Source of the DNA: DYGA01 sp964540695
GTDB taxonomy: Bacteria; Patescibacteriota; Patescibacteriia; S139-126
Length of the DNA stretch: 50,782 nucleotides
Direction of reading: 5' to 3'
Assembly (NCBI GenBank): GCA_964540695.1
Contig: CAZINS010000005.1
Coordinates: 1-50,782 of the forward strand
Both the position numbers and the translations under genes were made by a program. Position 1 is the stretch's first letter, and each line of letters starts with the position of its first letter. Under the pieces are notes generated by a model. It saw nothing but the letters and a program-made list of their open reading frames with translations. It ran no database searches and had not been told where the DNA came from. Positions 39,075 through 48,492 of the stretch are shown piece after piece.

Positions 39075-42000
39075 TTATTTCATGTTTGTGAAGTTTTTTT
39101 TTACTATTTCTTGTATTCTAGAATCGAGACTTTTTATAGGATTATCGCCTAAATTAAACTTATTTATTCTTATAAATCTATATCCATAACCCTCGAGAAC
39201 ATGCTGACGATACACATCTTCTGGTGAATAGTAATCTTGATAATTTGACTCATTTACGACGTGTACAGAAGCACCAAAATGCTCCATAAAACCATCATAT
39301 TCTATTATAATCTTATGATCATAACTATCCTCGTCGGTGTATACTAGAAGAAAATCAACTCTATAATTAGGATGATTATAACTTTTATCTAATTGCTTGA
39401 GATATTTGCCAAGTTCAAATTGCGGATGTATTTCTGCATTATCTTTATTTTCTTCCCAAAACTTTGTTTGTTTCAACCATTCTAGAACTAGAGGTTCCAT
39501 CTCTGATTTTTTATCCACTTCGGTACTGTCTGGTTCACGCTGCGCTTCTATCAATGTATTATTATAATGTTGTAGAAATTCTCTTACAGTACCTGAATAC
39601 TGATCTATGGGTTTACTTAAAACAAAATGCATACATTCTTTGGCACGGCTCAAGCCAACATTAAGTCGTTGTGCTTTTATCTTGCCCTCGTCATCATCAA
39701 GCTCTATGTTATCTAGATTAGAAATAAATATATAATTCAATTTATCGTCTGACTCTGTCGCAACCATAGAATAAAAAATAATATCCATTTCTTCACCCTG
39801 ACAAGTATCAAAGGTCATTACCTTAAGATTTAATACATCAAAAAAATATTCGGAACTAGGAGTGTCACTTATCTTTTCGTATAACAAGTGCTGCTGATTT
39901 GTATGAGGAGTAATTATGCCAACGGTACATTTTTTACCTTTTTCTTTAAGTTTTTCTAGTTCAGAAATAATAAACTCAATCTCTGGCATGTTGGTATTCT
40001 TAGTTATTTCCTCTTTACCATCGTGCTCTACCTCTGTGAACTTGAGAACAGAACTGGCGGGCACACCTCTGACTTTCATAACCTGTAACCCACCCTCGTA
40101 GAAAAACTTATTTGAGTATGATATAAGTTCACGATAACCACGAAAATGCTTAACAAGACGTGCCGAATAGTTGTTGATAAAACCAAAAAAATCGAGGATG
40201 GACACCTTAATGTTAAATTTTTCTAAACGTGCCACTTTATCAGTATCTGTAGAAACAGTCTTCAGAAATATTTCCTTCAAATTTCCTAGATGCTGTTTAT
40301 TAATATCCCCACGAGCAAGAGCAGATTTCACATTACTAAACTGCCGTTGATCACCTAATACCACTACTTTCTTTGCCCGAAGTAATGCGGGAAATGCCTG
40401 AGCAATACTTACCTGAGATGCTTCATCAATAATGACTAGGTCAAACAATTCTGGTTCAAGAGGTATATATTCTGCATAATCACGAATACCTGCAAGTATA
40501 CATGGGAAAGCACTCTTAAGTTTTGAGAACTGTTCTTTAGGAAATTTCTTCTTACTCTTAATAATCTGTTTAAGAGTCTTTGCATCTGATTTGTAATCAT
40601 TAGTGAAACTAACAAATCGTTCATCCATAAGATAGGTCATCTGCATAGTTACTATATTCTCAATTTGTTTCATTCGCTCCCCATAACTCAAATCTCTGAT
40701 ATCATCAAATTTATCAACTAACTGCTGGTGCAGCGCGATAAAACGTGTTAGCTTTTCAAATTCAAGGTCGGATATTTCTGTAAGTTTGTTTTCGTAAAGA
40801 GTTGAAAAAGATCCACTATCAATGCCAACTTTTACAAAACTGTTTTTATGAACATCTGCTGACTCCTTTAGATACGAAACATCATCGTTGATTTCAATAA
40901 GTGTATCTATATACTCTTTACAAGCTACCACTTCACCTATAAGTTCGCTAAGATTATTTTTCTGAAATAAAACTTCAATATTCTCATTCTTTTTAAGATT
41001 AATATTTGGTTCGATAAGATTTTTTTCTATTGTAAGCAACTTATTTAATTCTTCATAAAACGAAACAACTTCAAAAGCCACGGCAAGATCATTTAGTTCA
41101 CTGATAGTTGTTACTGTAAGTTTGGAACTTGAAATATCTTTTACAAGTGTTTTAGTCTTATCTAGCAGATCAAGTGCGTGTTCCATTTTTAACAATTCCT
41201 CGCTAGTGAAATATAAAGATTCATCCTTAAGGACTGCGGTAATCAAGCGAACCATATCGACACCAGCGAGATAGTGATGCTCATCTTGTAATTCAAGAAT
41301 ATACTCATATATGCCTAAAATCACTTCAAGCTCTGCCAGATGCTTATGAGGCTCATCAAACTTTGAAAGAATAAAATGCTTACGAAATCCTTGGTTAAGT
41401 TTCGAAATGTCGTCTTTTTTCCCCAAATAACCGAATAATGGATTCTTGAGTTGTTTTGCAGTATTTATATATTCTTTAATATTTTCAACATCTTCACTGT
41501 GTGATTCGTCAAAAAAATTAAGTAATGTGAGTGAATCTTTTGCAAAATATTTAACCTTTACAAGAATTTCTTTCAACCACAACGCATGCTCTGTCACTAC
41601 TTTAATTATTTCAATATTATCAAGATCATCCTTTCCAGTGGAAAGTAAATCTATATAATTTTTGTGTTTAGCTAATGTAGATGTTAACTCAGAAACACCG
41701 GAAAGATAATCAATTAAATTTTGAATCTTCTGTTTATTCCCCTGAACTAAATTATATAACTCAGTCAACCTCCCATCTTTAAAAAGACGCGGATTTTTTT
41801 CTGCAAGCCGTGCTAAATCTTCTAGTGTTGAGATTATTTCTTCAAAATTTTCTGCATTTTTCTCACCAAGATCTTTTGTGTAATCAAAATTAAAAGAAAC
41901 ATCACTAGTTTCTCTAATTTTATTTTTAAGATTTAAGAGAATGGAACGTATCTTTGTAAGTTCCTCGACAGAATCGTGGTTGCTAATTGCTTCATCTACA

Positions 42001-43844
42001 TCAATACAAAACCCCACCTCTTCAAAGTGTTGCTGAAGTGTGGCAAGCTCATTTACCTCACTAAGTGAAATACCTTGATATGCGTCTACCTGATCCTTTA
42101 CGCCATTTCGTAGTGCGTTTATAGCATCTTTAATTTGTTCATCCAAATTAGGATATTTAGTGCGTACAGCTCTAAACTGCTGTGTGATAGCGTCAATTGA
42201 TGATTGAGACAAAAGCTGTCCATAATTATTTCCAGTTTTTCCAAGACGTAATACTGGATTTTGAAACTTTTCGTCTATACGTACTTTATTAAGAGTATTT
42301 TCAATATTCTTCTCGACAACATCAAGAGCTTCCTTTTTATCTGAGAGTACAAGTACAGATTTGTCTTCTAAAATAGTATCAAAAACTATAGCAGTTATTG
42401 TATGACTTTTACCAGTTCCTGGGGGTCCTTCAACGAGCACATACTTACACCTGTCATTATTAACAGCAGAAATTATTTGTTGTTGCTCGCTATTAAGTGG
42501 AATAGGACTCTTATAAACTAATCGCTCATCAACACTTTTACTGTCCCACTCATCACGAATAGGTCGTGTCACTGGTTCAGGATTTTTATGTATAAAATCA
42601 TCAATAAGTACTTGAAACCCCTGCATTAAAGCACTTTCCGGTGCTGCATTTAGAATATCCTCGTAATCATTTAAGAGAGCCTCGTCTGATTTATCAAAAA
42701 GAACAATATACACATTTGTTGTTGCATTTACATATAAATTATTGCTTATCTGAATATCTGGTTTAGTTACCGATAAATGATTTTCTAAACCAAAAAAATT
42801 TGTAATTTCAGTTAATGTTTCTTGTAAGGTATCGGGTAAGTCGTTTTCATGATCGGCAAGATAGATAATACGATCTGTTATAGTCTTTAGTTCTCCTTTT
42901 TTTTCGCGCTCAAGATTATACTCTTGAACTATATATGCAAGCGCTTTTTTGTTTATATATATCTGCGAATCAAAGGCTATGTTAAAGGTATCGCTTTCCC
43001 TTATAATTGAGAAAGGTATGTAGAAAATTGGATATTTACTCTTCTGATAACTAATATCATAAAAATAAAAATAAAACTCTTGTTTATCCTCGATCTTAAA
43101 ATTTTGGTAAAGCTCATGTATATCATTAAAAAGATCGGAAACTTTAAACATCTCAAAAAACTTTGTTAGACTATCTCTAACATCCTCTATATCAAGGGCG
43201 CTCTTAAGCATTTTCTTAGTATTTGCTTTTTCACCACTAAGCAATAACTTAAGTGCTTCGGAAATAGGGTCTTCTACCTTTTTTTTGAAGATAGCGGTAA
43301 GCTCTTCTTCTATTTGGAAAATAGCATTTTCATCAGCCAAACCATTATTTTCAAGCGGCGTCTCAATACTTTTAACCAAATTAAGTACAATATGTTTCTT
43401 AAATACCAAGCTTGCATTTTCCATCACCGCATTAAAAGCCTCGAGGTAATCCCTTTTATACTTTATAGATGCTTGTTGAACAGAATTATCTAAGTCTTTA
43501 ATAAGTGCAGTGACCGTGCTATCTGTAACTTTATTAATCTGTTTCTTAATAATATCAAGTAAAGATTTTGGTATATCAGCTTTATACACCCCTTTTTGAA
43601 TTGTTAGAGAATCACCCCTAAAAGCACTCTGAAGTAACTTATATGCAATTTTATAAAAACTTGGATACTTACTTATGTTAAAACCTGTAAGAAGTCCTTT
43701 ATCATTATGGAGTTTTATACTTCTACGTGGTAGTTTACGTTTATGAAAATCGGTTTCAAGAAAATCCAAAAAATATCTGCCAACTTCTTTTACGAAAGTA
43801 AAGACACCATCTTCCTTATTTAATTTTTCTTTCTCTTCGGGCAT
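39075..43844 (-). CDS. Giant Upf1-like SF1 helicase with a C-terminal Vsr/DUF559-like nuclease
   Basis: The 1589-aa product has an N-terminal unknown part (residues 1-440). The motor has Walker A EGPPGTGKSHT near 472-480. A very long helical insertion (about 530-1090) follows, then Walker B DLVIIDEASQ near 1135, VVLGDQRQF, VMTFDTCQGEEMD and LNVGLSRAKECMHF. The last ~110 residues are a restriction-like nuclease with YRVDFLLVY, IIIEYDGFMEHF (near 1512) and FIRINKF. Helicase-plus-nuclease giants of this kind are frequent in antiphage islands. It starts one base after the XRE regulator stop and runs into the WYL gene, forming a three-gene operon. The exact system is not one I can name. Confidence 0.85.
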   Translation of the reverse strand: MPEEKEKLNKEDGVFTFVKEVGRYFLDFLETDFHKRKLPRRSIKLHNDKGLLTGFNISKYPSFYKIAYKLLQSAFRGDSLTIQKGVYKADIPKSLLDIIKKQINKVTDSTVTALIKDLDNSVQQASIKYKRDYLEAFNAVMENASLVFKKHIVLNLVKSIETPLENNGLADENAIFQIEEELTAIFKKKVEDPISEALKLLLSGEKANTKKMLKSALDIEDVRDSLTKFFEMFKVSDLFNDIHELYQNFKIEDKQEFYFYFYDISYQKSKYPIFYIPFSIIRESDTFNIAFDSQIYINKKALAYIVQEYNLEREKKGELKTITDRIIYLADHENDLPDTLQETLTEITNFFGLENHLSVTKPDIQISNNLYVNATTNVYIVLFDKSDEALLNDYEDILNAAPESALMQGFQVLIDDFIHKNPEPVTRPIRDEWDSKSVDERLVYKSPIPLNSEQQQIISAVNNDRCKYVLVEGPPGTGKSHTITAIVFDTILEDKSVLVLSDKKEALDVVEKNIENTLNKVRIDEKFQNPVLRLGKTGNNYGQLLSQSSIDAITQQFRAVRTKYPNLDEQIKDAINALRNGVKDQVDAYQGISLSEVNELATLQQHFEEVGFCIDVDEAISNHDSVEELTKIRSILLNLKNKIRETSDVSFNFDYTKDLGEKNAENFEEIISTLEDLARLAEKNPRLFKDGRLTELYNLVQGNKQKIQNLIDYLSGVSELTSTLAKHKNYIDLLSTGKDDLDNIEIIKVVTEHALWLKEILVKVKYFAKDSLTLLNFFDESHSEDVENIKEYINTAKQLKNPLFGYLGKKDDISKLNQGFRKHFILSKFDEPHKHLAELEVILGIYEYILELQDEHHYLAGVDMVRLITAVLKDESLYFTSEELLKMEHALDLLDKTKTLVKDISSSKLTVTTISELNDLAVAFEVVSFYEELNKLLTIEKNLIEPNINLKKNENIEVLFQKNNLSELIGEVVACKEYIDTLIEINDDVSYLKESADVHKNSFVKVGIDSGSFSTLYENKLTEISDLEFEKLTRFIALHQQLVDKFDDIRDLSYGERMKQIENIVTMQMTYLMDERFVSFTNDYKSDAKTLKQIIKSKKKFPKEQFSKLKSAFPCILAGIRDYAEYIPLEPELFDLVIIDEASQVSIAQAFPALLRAKKVVVLGDQRQFSNVKSALARGDINKQHLGNLKEIFLKTVSTDTDKVARLEKFNIKVSILDFFGFINNYSARLVKHFRGYRELISYSNKFFYEGGLQVMKVRGVPASSVLKFTEVEHDGKEEITKNTNMPEIEFIISELEKLKEKGKKCTVGIITPHTNQQHLLYEKISDTPSSEYFFDVLNLKVMTFDTCQGEEMDIIFYSMVATESDDKLNYIFISNLDNIELDDDEGKIKAQRLNVGLSRAKECMHFVLSKPIDQYSGTVREFLQHYNNTLIEAQREPDSTEVDKKSEMEPLVLEWLKQTKFWEENKDNAEIHPQFELGKYLKQLDKSYNHPNYRVDFLLVYTDEDSYDHKIIIEYDGFMEHFGASVHVVNESNYQDYYSPEDVYRQHVLEGYGYRFIRINKFNLGDNPIKSLDSRIQEIVKKNFTNMK

Positions 43845-43845
43845 A

Positions 43846-44067
43846 CTATTTTAAAAGCTCGTTAATTGAAACGCCAACAGCGTCGGCTAATTTTGTAATA
43901 GTTGCTAATGTAGGATTCGTCTTGCCATTCTCAATGTTGCTAATAAAACCTCGGCTAACTTTAAGAGACCGGGCTATATCAACTTGTGATATCCCTTTTT
44001 CGATGCGGATACGTTTTAGATTCTTTCCAAGTTTTACTGCCTCATCTTTCATATTATATGATTGCAT
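43846..44067 (-). CDS. XRE-family helix-turn-helix regulator
   Basis: The 73-aa product is a single HTH_XRE domain: LGKNLKRIRIEKGISQVDIARSLKVSRGFISNIENGKTNP and a final helix with AVGVSINELLK. Its stop is one base before the helicase-nuclease ATG. Such small Cro/CI-like proteins usually repress their own operon. An inverted repeat TGTTAT/ATAACA at 44073-44092 just upstream is the likely operator. Confidence 0.9.
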   Translation of the reverse strand: MQSYNMKDEAVKLGKNLKRIRIEKGISQVDIARSLKVSRGFISNIENGKTNPTLATITKLADAVGVSINELLK

Positions 44068-44072
44068 TACTA

Positions 44073-44092
44073 TGTTATCTTAAAATATAACA
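44073..44092. promoter_or_regulatory. Likely operator of the XRE regulator
   Basis: TGTTAT and ATAACA arms separated by eight bases, immediately upstream of the regulator start and overlapping its presumed promoter. Confidence 0.45.
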
Positions 44093-44113
44093 AGAAAAAA
44101 ATCCAGCCCTACA

Positions 44114-44136
44114 CAAAAACACCCTCCTATGGGGTG
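44114..44136 (-). terminator. Terminator downstream of tRNA-Ser
   Basis: On the minus strand CACCC/GGGTG with a 7-nt loop is followed by five T. Confidence 0.65.
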
Positions 44137-44150
44137 CTTTTTCGTAAGTA

Positions 44151-44168
44151 GTTCGTGCTAGCACGAAC
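44151..44168. repeat. Perfect 18-bp palindrome abutting tRNA-Ser
   Basis: GTTCGTGCTAGCACGAAC reads the same on both strands and touches the encoded CCA of tRNA-Ser without a gap. A diverged version of its core lies at 21083-21096 beside repeat copy B. It may be an island boundary or recombination site, or a tRNA 3' processing hairpin. Confidence 0.5.
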
Positions 44169-44262
44169 TGGCGGAGAGGGAGGGATTCGAACCCTCGATA
44201 GGGATTTAAACTCCTATAACAGGTTAGCAACCTGCCGCCTTCAGCCACTCGGCCACCTCTCC
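44169..44262 (-). tRNA. tRNA-Ser, anticodon GCU
   Basis: The minus strand folds into a class II tRNA: acceptor GGAGAGG/CCTCTCC, discriminator G, encoded CCA, anticodon loop TTGCTAA (anticodon GCT), and a long variable arm (TAGGAGT...). It reads AGC/AGU. It has its own promoter and terminator and marks the right border of the accessory island. Confidence 0.92.
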
Positions 44263-44320
44263 GTAATTAGAAATTAGAATATTCAATCTTTAATAAAGAA
44301 TATAATTTAAATACCAGGTT

Positions 44321-44349
44321 ATTGTAATTAAAAATATTAATAGTGTCAA
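44321..44349 (-). promoter_or_regulatory. Promoter of tRNA-Ser
   Basis: On the minus strand a perfect TTGACA (44349-44344), 17 bases, TACAAT (44326-44321). The -35 box overlaps the stop of the comF-family gene. Start of transcription about 50 bases before the tRNA. Confidence 0.7.
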
Positions 44350-45005
44350 TTTTTAGCTAATACCAGTCCAATTACTTTAATCGCGCCGTTTTGACGTAAA
44401 ATTTTGGCGGCTTCGTTTAGACTAACACCAGTAGTGACTACGTCGTCGATTAGTAATATTTTTTTACCAATAATTTTTTGTTTGTTATTGGTTGTAAAAA
44501 CGCCGGTAATATTTTTTAAACGTTTAGGCATATTTAATTTAGTTTGATGTTTAGTGTATTTAGTTCTGATTAACACATCAGCAACCACTGGTATATTTAG
44601 ATATTGACCAATAAATTGCGCCAGGATTTGGCTTTGATTAAAACCTCTTTCCAAATACCGCCGGCGGTGCAAAGGCAGGGGGATTATTATAAAGTCATTT
44701 AGAGTAGTAGATAATTTATTTTTCTTCAAATAATTAATGGTAATTTGTGATAATATTTTTCCTAATTGTTCTTGATAATGAAATTTATATAGATCAATCA
44801 ACCTGGCTAAAATATGGTTAGCATAAAAACTTGACACATGGACCTGGTCTAAATAATCTTGATATCTGATTTTTTCCGGAGGTTTACTTGGTCTGGTAGG
44901 AATTTTTTTTAAACAATCAGTACAAATGAATTCACCCAAAACTCCACAATCTAAGCACTCTTTTGGGAAAAAAAGTAATTTTAAAAAAATTAAAATTTTT
45001 GACAT
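44346..45005 (-). CDS. ComF-family phosphoribosyltransferase-like protein
   Basis: The 219-aa product has the ComF layout: an N-terminal zinc ribbon (CLDCGVLGEFICTDCLKKIP), a middle part with IPLPLHRRRYLERGFNQSQILA, and the PRPP-binding motif LLIDDVVTTGVSLNEAA. ComF is needed for natural transformation in Bacillus and Haemophilus, acting on the cytoplasmic side of DNA import; the enzymatic substrate is unknown. ATG 45005 is preferred to TTG 45008. It begins eight bases after the clpC stop, so it is co-transcribed with clpC. Confidence 0.9.
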   Translation of the reverse strand: MSKILIFLKLLFFPKECLDCGVLGEFICTDCLKKIPTRPSKPPEKIRYQDYLDQVHVSSFYANHILARLIDLYKFHYQEQLGKILSQITINYLKKNKLSTTLNDFIIIPLPLHRRRYLERGFNQSQILAQFIGQYLNIPVVADVLIRTKYTKHQTKLNMPKRLKNITGVFTTNNKQKIIGKKILLIDDVVTTGVSLNEAAKILRQNGAIKVIGLVLAKN

Positions 45006-45013
45006 CAAAAAAT

Positions 45014-47485
45014 TTATTTGACAATCAATTTTTTATTACGGAGAGAAATATCAAACTGTTTTTTATGTGAGTTTTGTAAAAAGGCTTCAGCTAGTGGTTG
45101 CCCCAGATGTTTTTCGATATTTCGCCTTATTTCTCTAGCCCCTTTATTTTCACTGGAACTGATAGTGGCTAGATAGTTGATAACCGAGGAAGTAAAATTT
45201 ATAGTCAGGCCACGTTGACTCAAATTATTTAATAATTCGGTCAGTTGTAATTTGACGATTTTTTTTAAACTGTTTTTATCTAAGGGATTGAAAACGATAA
45301 TTTTATCTAAACGATTGAGTAATTCAGGTTTAAATTCTTGTTCCAGTTCTTGTACCACTTGTTGCTTGATTTGTTCCGCTGTAAATTTTTTACCATCTTT
45401 AGTTTGGTTAAAACCAAAATTTTGAGAATTGTTAAATTTATCCGAAGCTAGGTTAGAAGTCATGATAATAATACTATGCTTGAAATTTATTTTCCTTCCC
45501 TCGGCATCAGTCAAAGTGCCCTCGTCTAAGATTTGTAAAAGTAAATTAAAGACATCAGGGTGACCTTTCTCAATTTCATCAAAAAGTATAACACTATAAG
45601 GACGACGCCTGACTGCGTCGGTTATTTTGCCACCTTCTTTATAGCCCACATAGCCAGCTGGCGCGCCAATCAGTTTGGAAATATTGAAACTTTCAGAAAA
45701 TTCTGACATATCAATACGAATGAGCGATTGTTCACTGCCAAAGTATTCACTAGCCAAGCGTTTGGCAGTTTCTGTTTTGCCAACCCCAGAAGGACCCAAG
45801 AACAGAAAACTACCGATGGGTTTGTTTTGACTGCCTAGCCCCAATTGTGATCGTTTAATAATTGAACAAATTTCAGTAATTACTTCACTTTGTCCAATTA
45901 TGCTTTTATTTAAATTTTTTTCTAAATTAGCAATTCTTAAGTCAGTTTGTTGGTTGAGGTAAGTCAAAGGAATATTGGTAATTTGAGCCACCACCTGACT
46001 GATATCAGTGGCGGTGATGTTTGGTTTTTGAGGCGGGTTCTGAGCTAATTTTTTTTCTACAGTTTGATAATCTCTTTTTAACTTATATTCTTCATCTTTA
46101 ATTTTGATAGCTGAATCATAATCTTCTTCACTAATAGCTTTATATTTTTGTTGAGTAGTATCTTTTATTTTTTCTAACAAAGAAAATAATTTTTTTTGTA
46201 AAATTGAGTGTTTATATCTGATTTTAGCTCGACTAGCTGCTTCATCAATTAGGTCAATGGCTTTGTCTGGTAAAAATTTTTCTGGCAAGTAACGGATTGA
46301 TAAATCAACCGCCAATACTAAAGCTTCATCTTTTATTTCTACTTGATGAAAAAGTTCATAATATTTTTTCAAACCTTGCAAAATAGTAATAGTTTGTTCG
46401 CGGTTAGGTTCACTCACTTGAATAGTTTGAAAACGGCGTTCTAAGGCCGGATCTGATTCAATATATTTACGATATTCATTCATAGTGGTAGCACCAATAC
46501 ACCTTATTTCTCCACGAGCTAGGGCGGGTTTAATAATATTGGCTGCATCCATAGTACCGCCAGTGGTAGAACCAGCACCAATAATATTATGTAGTTCATC
46601 AATAAAGATAATAATATCAGGATTTTGTTTTATTTCTTCTAAAATATTTTTTAGTCTGGCTTCAAATTCACCTCGGTACATAGTACCAGCTAACATCAAA
46701 CTTAAATCCAAACTCAATATCTTTTTATTTTTTAGTACATTGGGTACATCGCCTTGTGATATTTTTTTAGCTAAACCCTCAACGATGGCAGTTTTTCCCA
46801 CCCCAGGGTCGCCTAGTAAAAGTGGATTGTTTTTATTGCGGCGAGATAGAATTTGAATTAAGCGATCAATTTCTGCTTGACGGCCAATTACCGGATCAAT
46901 TCGTTGTTGGATTTTTTGACTGGTTAAATCGGTAGAGAAAAGTTCTAGTAGACTTTTTTCTTTAGACAAATTTTTTGGTTCAAAAATTTTTTCCTCAGAC
47001 ATTTGGCCTGCTACTAGTTCAGAAAAAACATCGTTTATATCAGAAAAGTTTGAAGTAGAACTAAGTACAGTTTCCAAGTTATTTTTCAGTTTAGCAAAAG
47101 AAATATTTTTTTCTTGAAATAAAGTTAAAATTTTATCATCAGGCAAAAGTAATAGCGACATTAGTAAATGTTCCGTGCCAATATAAAGATGACGATATTC
47201 AAAAGCCAAATTTAGCATTTTGGTAATGATTTTTTGGGAATCAGGGGCTAACTCTAAAGTGATAATACGACTGTTTAGTTGATTTTCCCCAAAAGGAGTA
47301 TTTTCCGATAAACCATTTTTATGTAAAATTTCAGCGGCTAAACTGCCTGGTTGTTTGAGTATACCTTGCAGTAAATGAATAGGTTCCACGGCTGTTAGAT
47401 TCTCCTTTTTAGCTAACCAACCCGCAATTTTTAAAGCGTTTTTTAAGTGTTTAGTAAATTTATTGAATATATCTGAAGTAAGCAT
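45014..47485 (-). CDS. clpC: ATP-dependent Clp protease ATP-binding subunit, ClpC type
   Basis: The 823-aa product has an N-terminal Clp-N double repeat (residues 1-145), D1 with Walker A GDPGVGKTAIVEG near 219, a short middle region with a UVR-like stretch (near 425-460), and D2 with GPSGVGKTETAKRLA near 562. A D2-small C-terminal domain follows. The short middle domain and UVR element favour ClpC over ClpB. A NFGF loop near 675 resembles the ClpP-docking loop. ClpC unfolds proteins for ClpP. A good promoter (TTGCCA, 17 bases, TATAAT) sits just upstream. Confidence 0.93.
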   Translation of the reverse strand: MLTSDIFNKFTKHLKNALKIAGWLAKKENLTAVEPIHLLQGILKQPGSLAAEILHKNGLSENTPFGENQLNSRIITLELAPDSQKIITKMLNLAFEYRHLYIGTEHLLMSLLLLPDDKILTLFQEKNISFAKLKNNLETVLSSTSNFSDINDVFSELVAGQMSEEKIFEPKNLSKEKSLLELFSTDLTSQKIQQRIDPVIGRQAEIDRLIQILSRRNKNNPLLLGDPGVGKTAIVEGLAKKISQGDVPNVLKNKKILSLDLSLMLAGTMYRGEFEARLKNILEEIKQNPDIIIFIDELHNIIGAGSTTGGTMDAANIIKPALARGEIRCIGATTMNEYRKYIESDPALERRFQTIQVSEPNREQTITILQGLKKYYELFHQVEIKDEALVLAVDLSIRYLPEKFLPDKAIDLIDEAASRAKIRYKHSILQKKLFSLLEKIKDTTQQKYKAISEEDYDSAIKIKDEEYKLKRDYQTVEKKLAQNPPQKPNITATDISQVVAQITNIPLTYLNQQTDLRIANLEKNLNKSIIGQSEVITEICSIIKRSQLGLGSQNKPIGSFLFLGPSGVGKTETAKRLASEYFGSEQSLIRIDMSEFSESFNISKLIGAPAGYVGYKEGGKITDAVRRRPYSVILFDEIEKGHPDVFNLLLQILDEGTLTDAEGRKINFKHSIIIMTSNLASDKFNNSQNFGFNQTKDGKKFTAEQIKQQVVQELEQEFKPELLNRLDKIIVFNPLDKNSLKKIVKLQLTELLNNLSQRGLTINFTSSVINYLATISSSENKGAREIRRNIEKHLGQPLAEAFLQNSHKKQFDISLRNKKLIVK

Positions 47486-47505
47486 AATTATGTTTAAGTA
47501 TAAAG

Positions 47506-47534
47506 ATTATAGAAAAATATTTGCCTTTTGGCAA
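47506..47534 (-). promoter_or_regulatory. Promoter of clpC-comF
   Basis: On the minus strand TTGCCA (47534-47529), 17 bases, TATAAT (47511-47506); predicted leader only about 13 bases and no Shine-Dalgarno. Confidence 0.55.
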
Positions 47535-47543
47535 TGTAAATAA

Positions 47544-47567
47544 AAGCCCTGATTGTTTTCAGGGCTT
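47544..47567 (-). terminator. Terminator after htpX
   Basis: Perfect 9-bp stem AAGCCCTGA/TCAGGGCTT with a 6-nt loop and T-run on the minus strand, just past the htpX stop and before the clpC promoter. Confidence 0.85.
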
Positions 47568-47569
47568 AT

Positions 47570-48442
47570 TTAGGCCATTTTTCTTAAAGTTGCTATGCGT
47601 TCTTCAATCGGCGGGTGAGTGGAAAATAATTTACTTAAATTTTTTTTACTAAAGGGATTGGCGATATAGAGGTGAGCCGTGGCTTTATTAGCTCTTTTAA
47701 TATCCGGTTGTTGTGAAATTTTTTCCAATGCTCTGGCCAGTCCTTCTGGGTATCTAGTTAAAAGTGATCCCGAGGCATCAGCTAAGAATTCTCGCTTTCT
47801 AGAAATTGCCAGTTTGATAAGCTCAGCAAATAGTGGTGACAATATTGCCAGGATCAAACCAACAATAACAAAAATAGCGGCCCCGTTTTGTCGGTTGTTA
47901 GAACCACGAAAAAAATTGAAACGTAAAAACCAATCGGCTATCAAGGTGACTACTCCTACCAAGACTATTACCAGCATCATTATTCTAATATCATAATTTT
48001 TTATATGAGATAGTTCATGGGCAATCACACCTTCTAGTTCTTCGTTTTCCAAAGCTTGGATAATACCAGTAGTCAAAGCGATAGAGGCGTGCTCGGGATC
48101 TCTGCCGGTAGCAAAAGCATTTAAGGCCTGGTCATTGATAATATAAACTTTGGGCAGAGGAACTCCTGCGGTGATAGCTAGATTTTCTACCATTCTGTAT
48201 ACATAAGGGTTTTGTTCCTGACTGATTGGACCGATGGCTCCAGCTGTTTTTAGAGCAATAGAGTCACCTTTATAATAACTAGTTAAGGTCATCAGTAAGG
48301 AAACAACTACAGCAACAATCAGGCCATTGTAACCGTAACCAGTGGCTTGACCAATGACATAACCCAAAAATATCACCAAAATAGTAAAGACAGTGATGAG
48401 TAAAATACTTTTTCTTTTATTGCTATCTATTTGGGAGTACAT
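47570..48442 (-). CDS. htpX: M48 membrane metalloprotease HtpX
   Basis: The 290-aa product has two N-terminal membrane helices (about 12-30, 36-52), the zinc motif HELSHIKN near 140, two further helices (about 155-175, 195-215) and the third-ligand region RKREFLADASG. HtpX degrades damaged membrane proteins alongside FtsH. ATG 48442 is used; a TTG one codon earlier is possible. It follows lemA in the same direction with a repeat spacer, a pairing seen in many bacteria. Confidence 0.94.
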   Translation of the reverse strand: MYSQIDSNKRKSILLITVFTILVIFLGYVIGQATGYGYNGLIVAVVVSLLMTLTSYYKGDSIALKTAGAIGPISQEQNPYVYRMVENLAITAGVPLPKVYIINDQALNAFATGRDPEHASIALTTGIIQALENEELEGVIAHELSHIKNYDIRIMMLVIVLVGVVTLIADWFLRFNFFRGSNNRQNGAAIFVIVGLILAILSPLFAELIKLAISRKREFLADASGSLLTRYPEGLARALEKISQQPDIKRANKATAHLYIANPFSKKNLSKLFSTHPPIEERIATLRKMA

Positions 48443-48443
48443 C

Positions 48444-48492
48444 AAAAAATTATAAATTTTAAATTATAAATTTTAAAATGAGAGATTTAAAA
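48444..48492 (+). repeat. AT-only heptamer array between htpX and lemA
   Basis: Alternating AAATTAT and AAATTTT 7-bp units fill the spacer and overlap the lemA stop. It is self-complementary and has the same period as the other arrays. Confidence 0.5.

Larger units (their letters stand above)
18351..44168. mobile_element. Composite accessory island ending at tRNA-Ser
   Basis: Between the SMR pseudogene and tRNA-Ser the gene content changes from housekeeping to exporter, macroglobulin, helicase/nuclease, phage packaging and recombinase genes. Base composition is patchy (visibly GC-richer at about 21.3-27.6 and 33.7-37.2 kb). The heptamer arrays that fill spacers on both sides were not seen inside. 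The serine recombinase and the tRNA border fit an integrated, layered element. Exact ends are not proven. Confidence 0.5.

Noticed and set aside
44100..44346. Pseudogene between XRE gene and comF
   Set aside because: The region is fully explained by tRNA-Ser, its promoter, palindrome and terminator.
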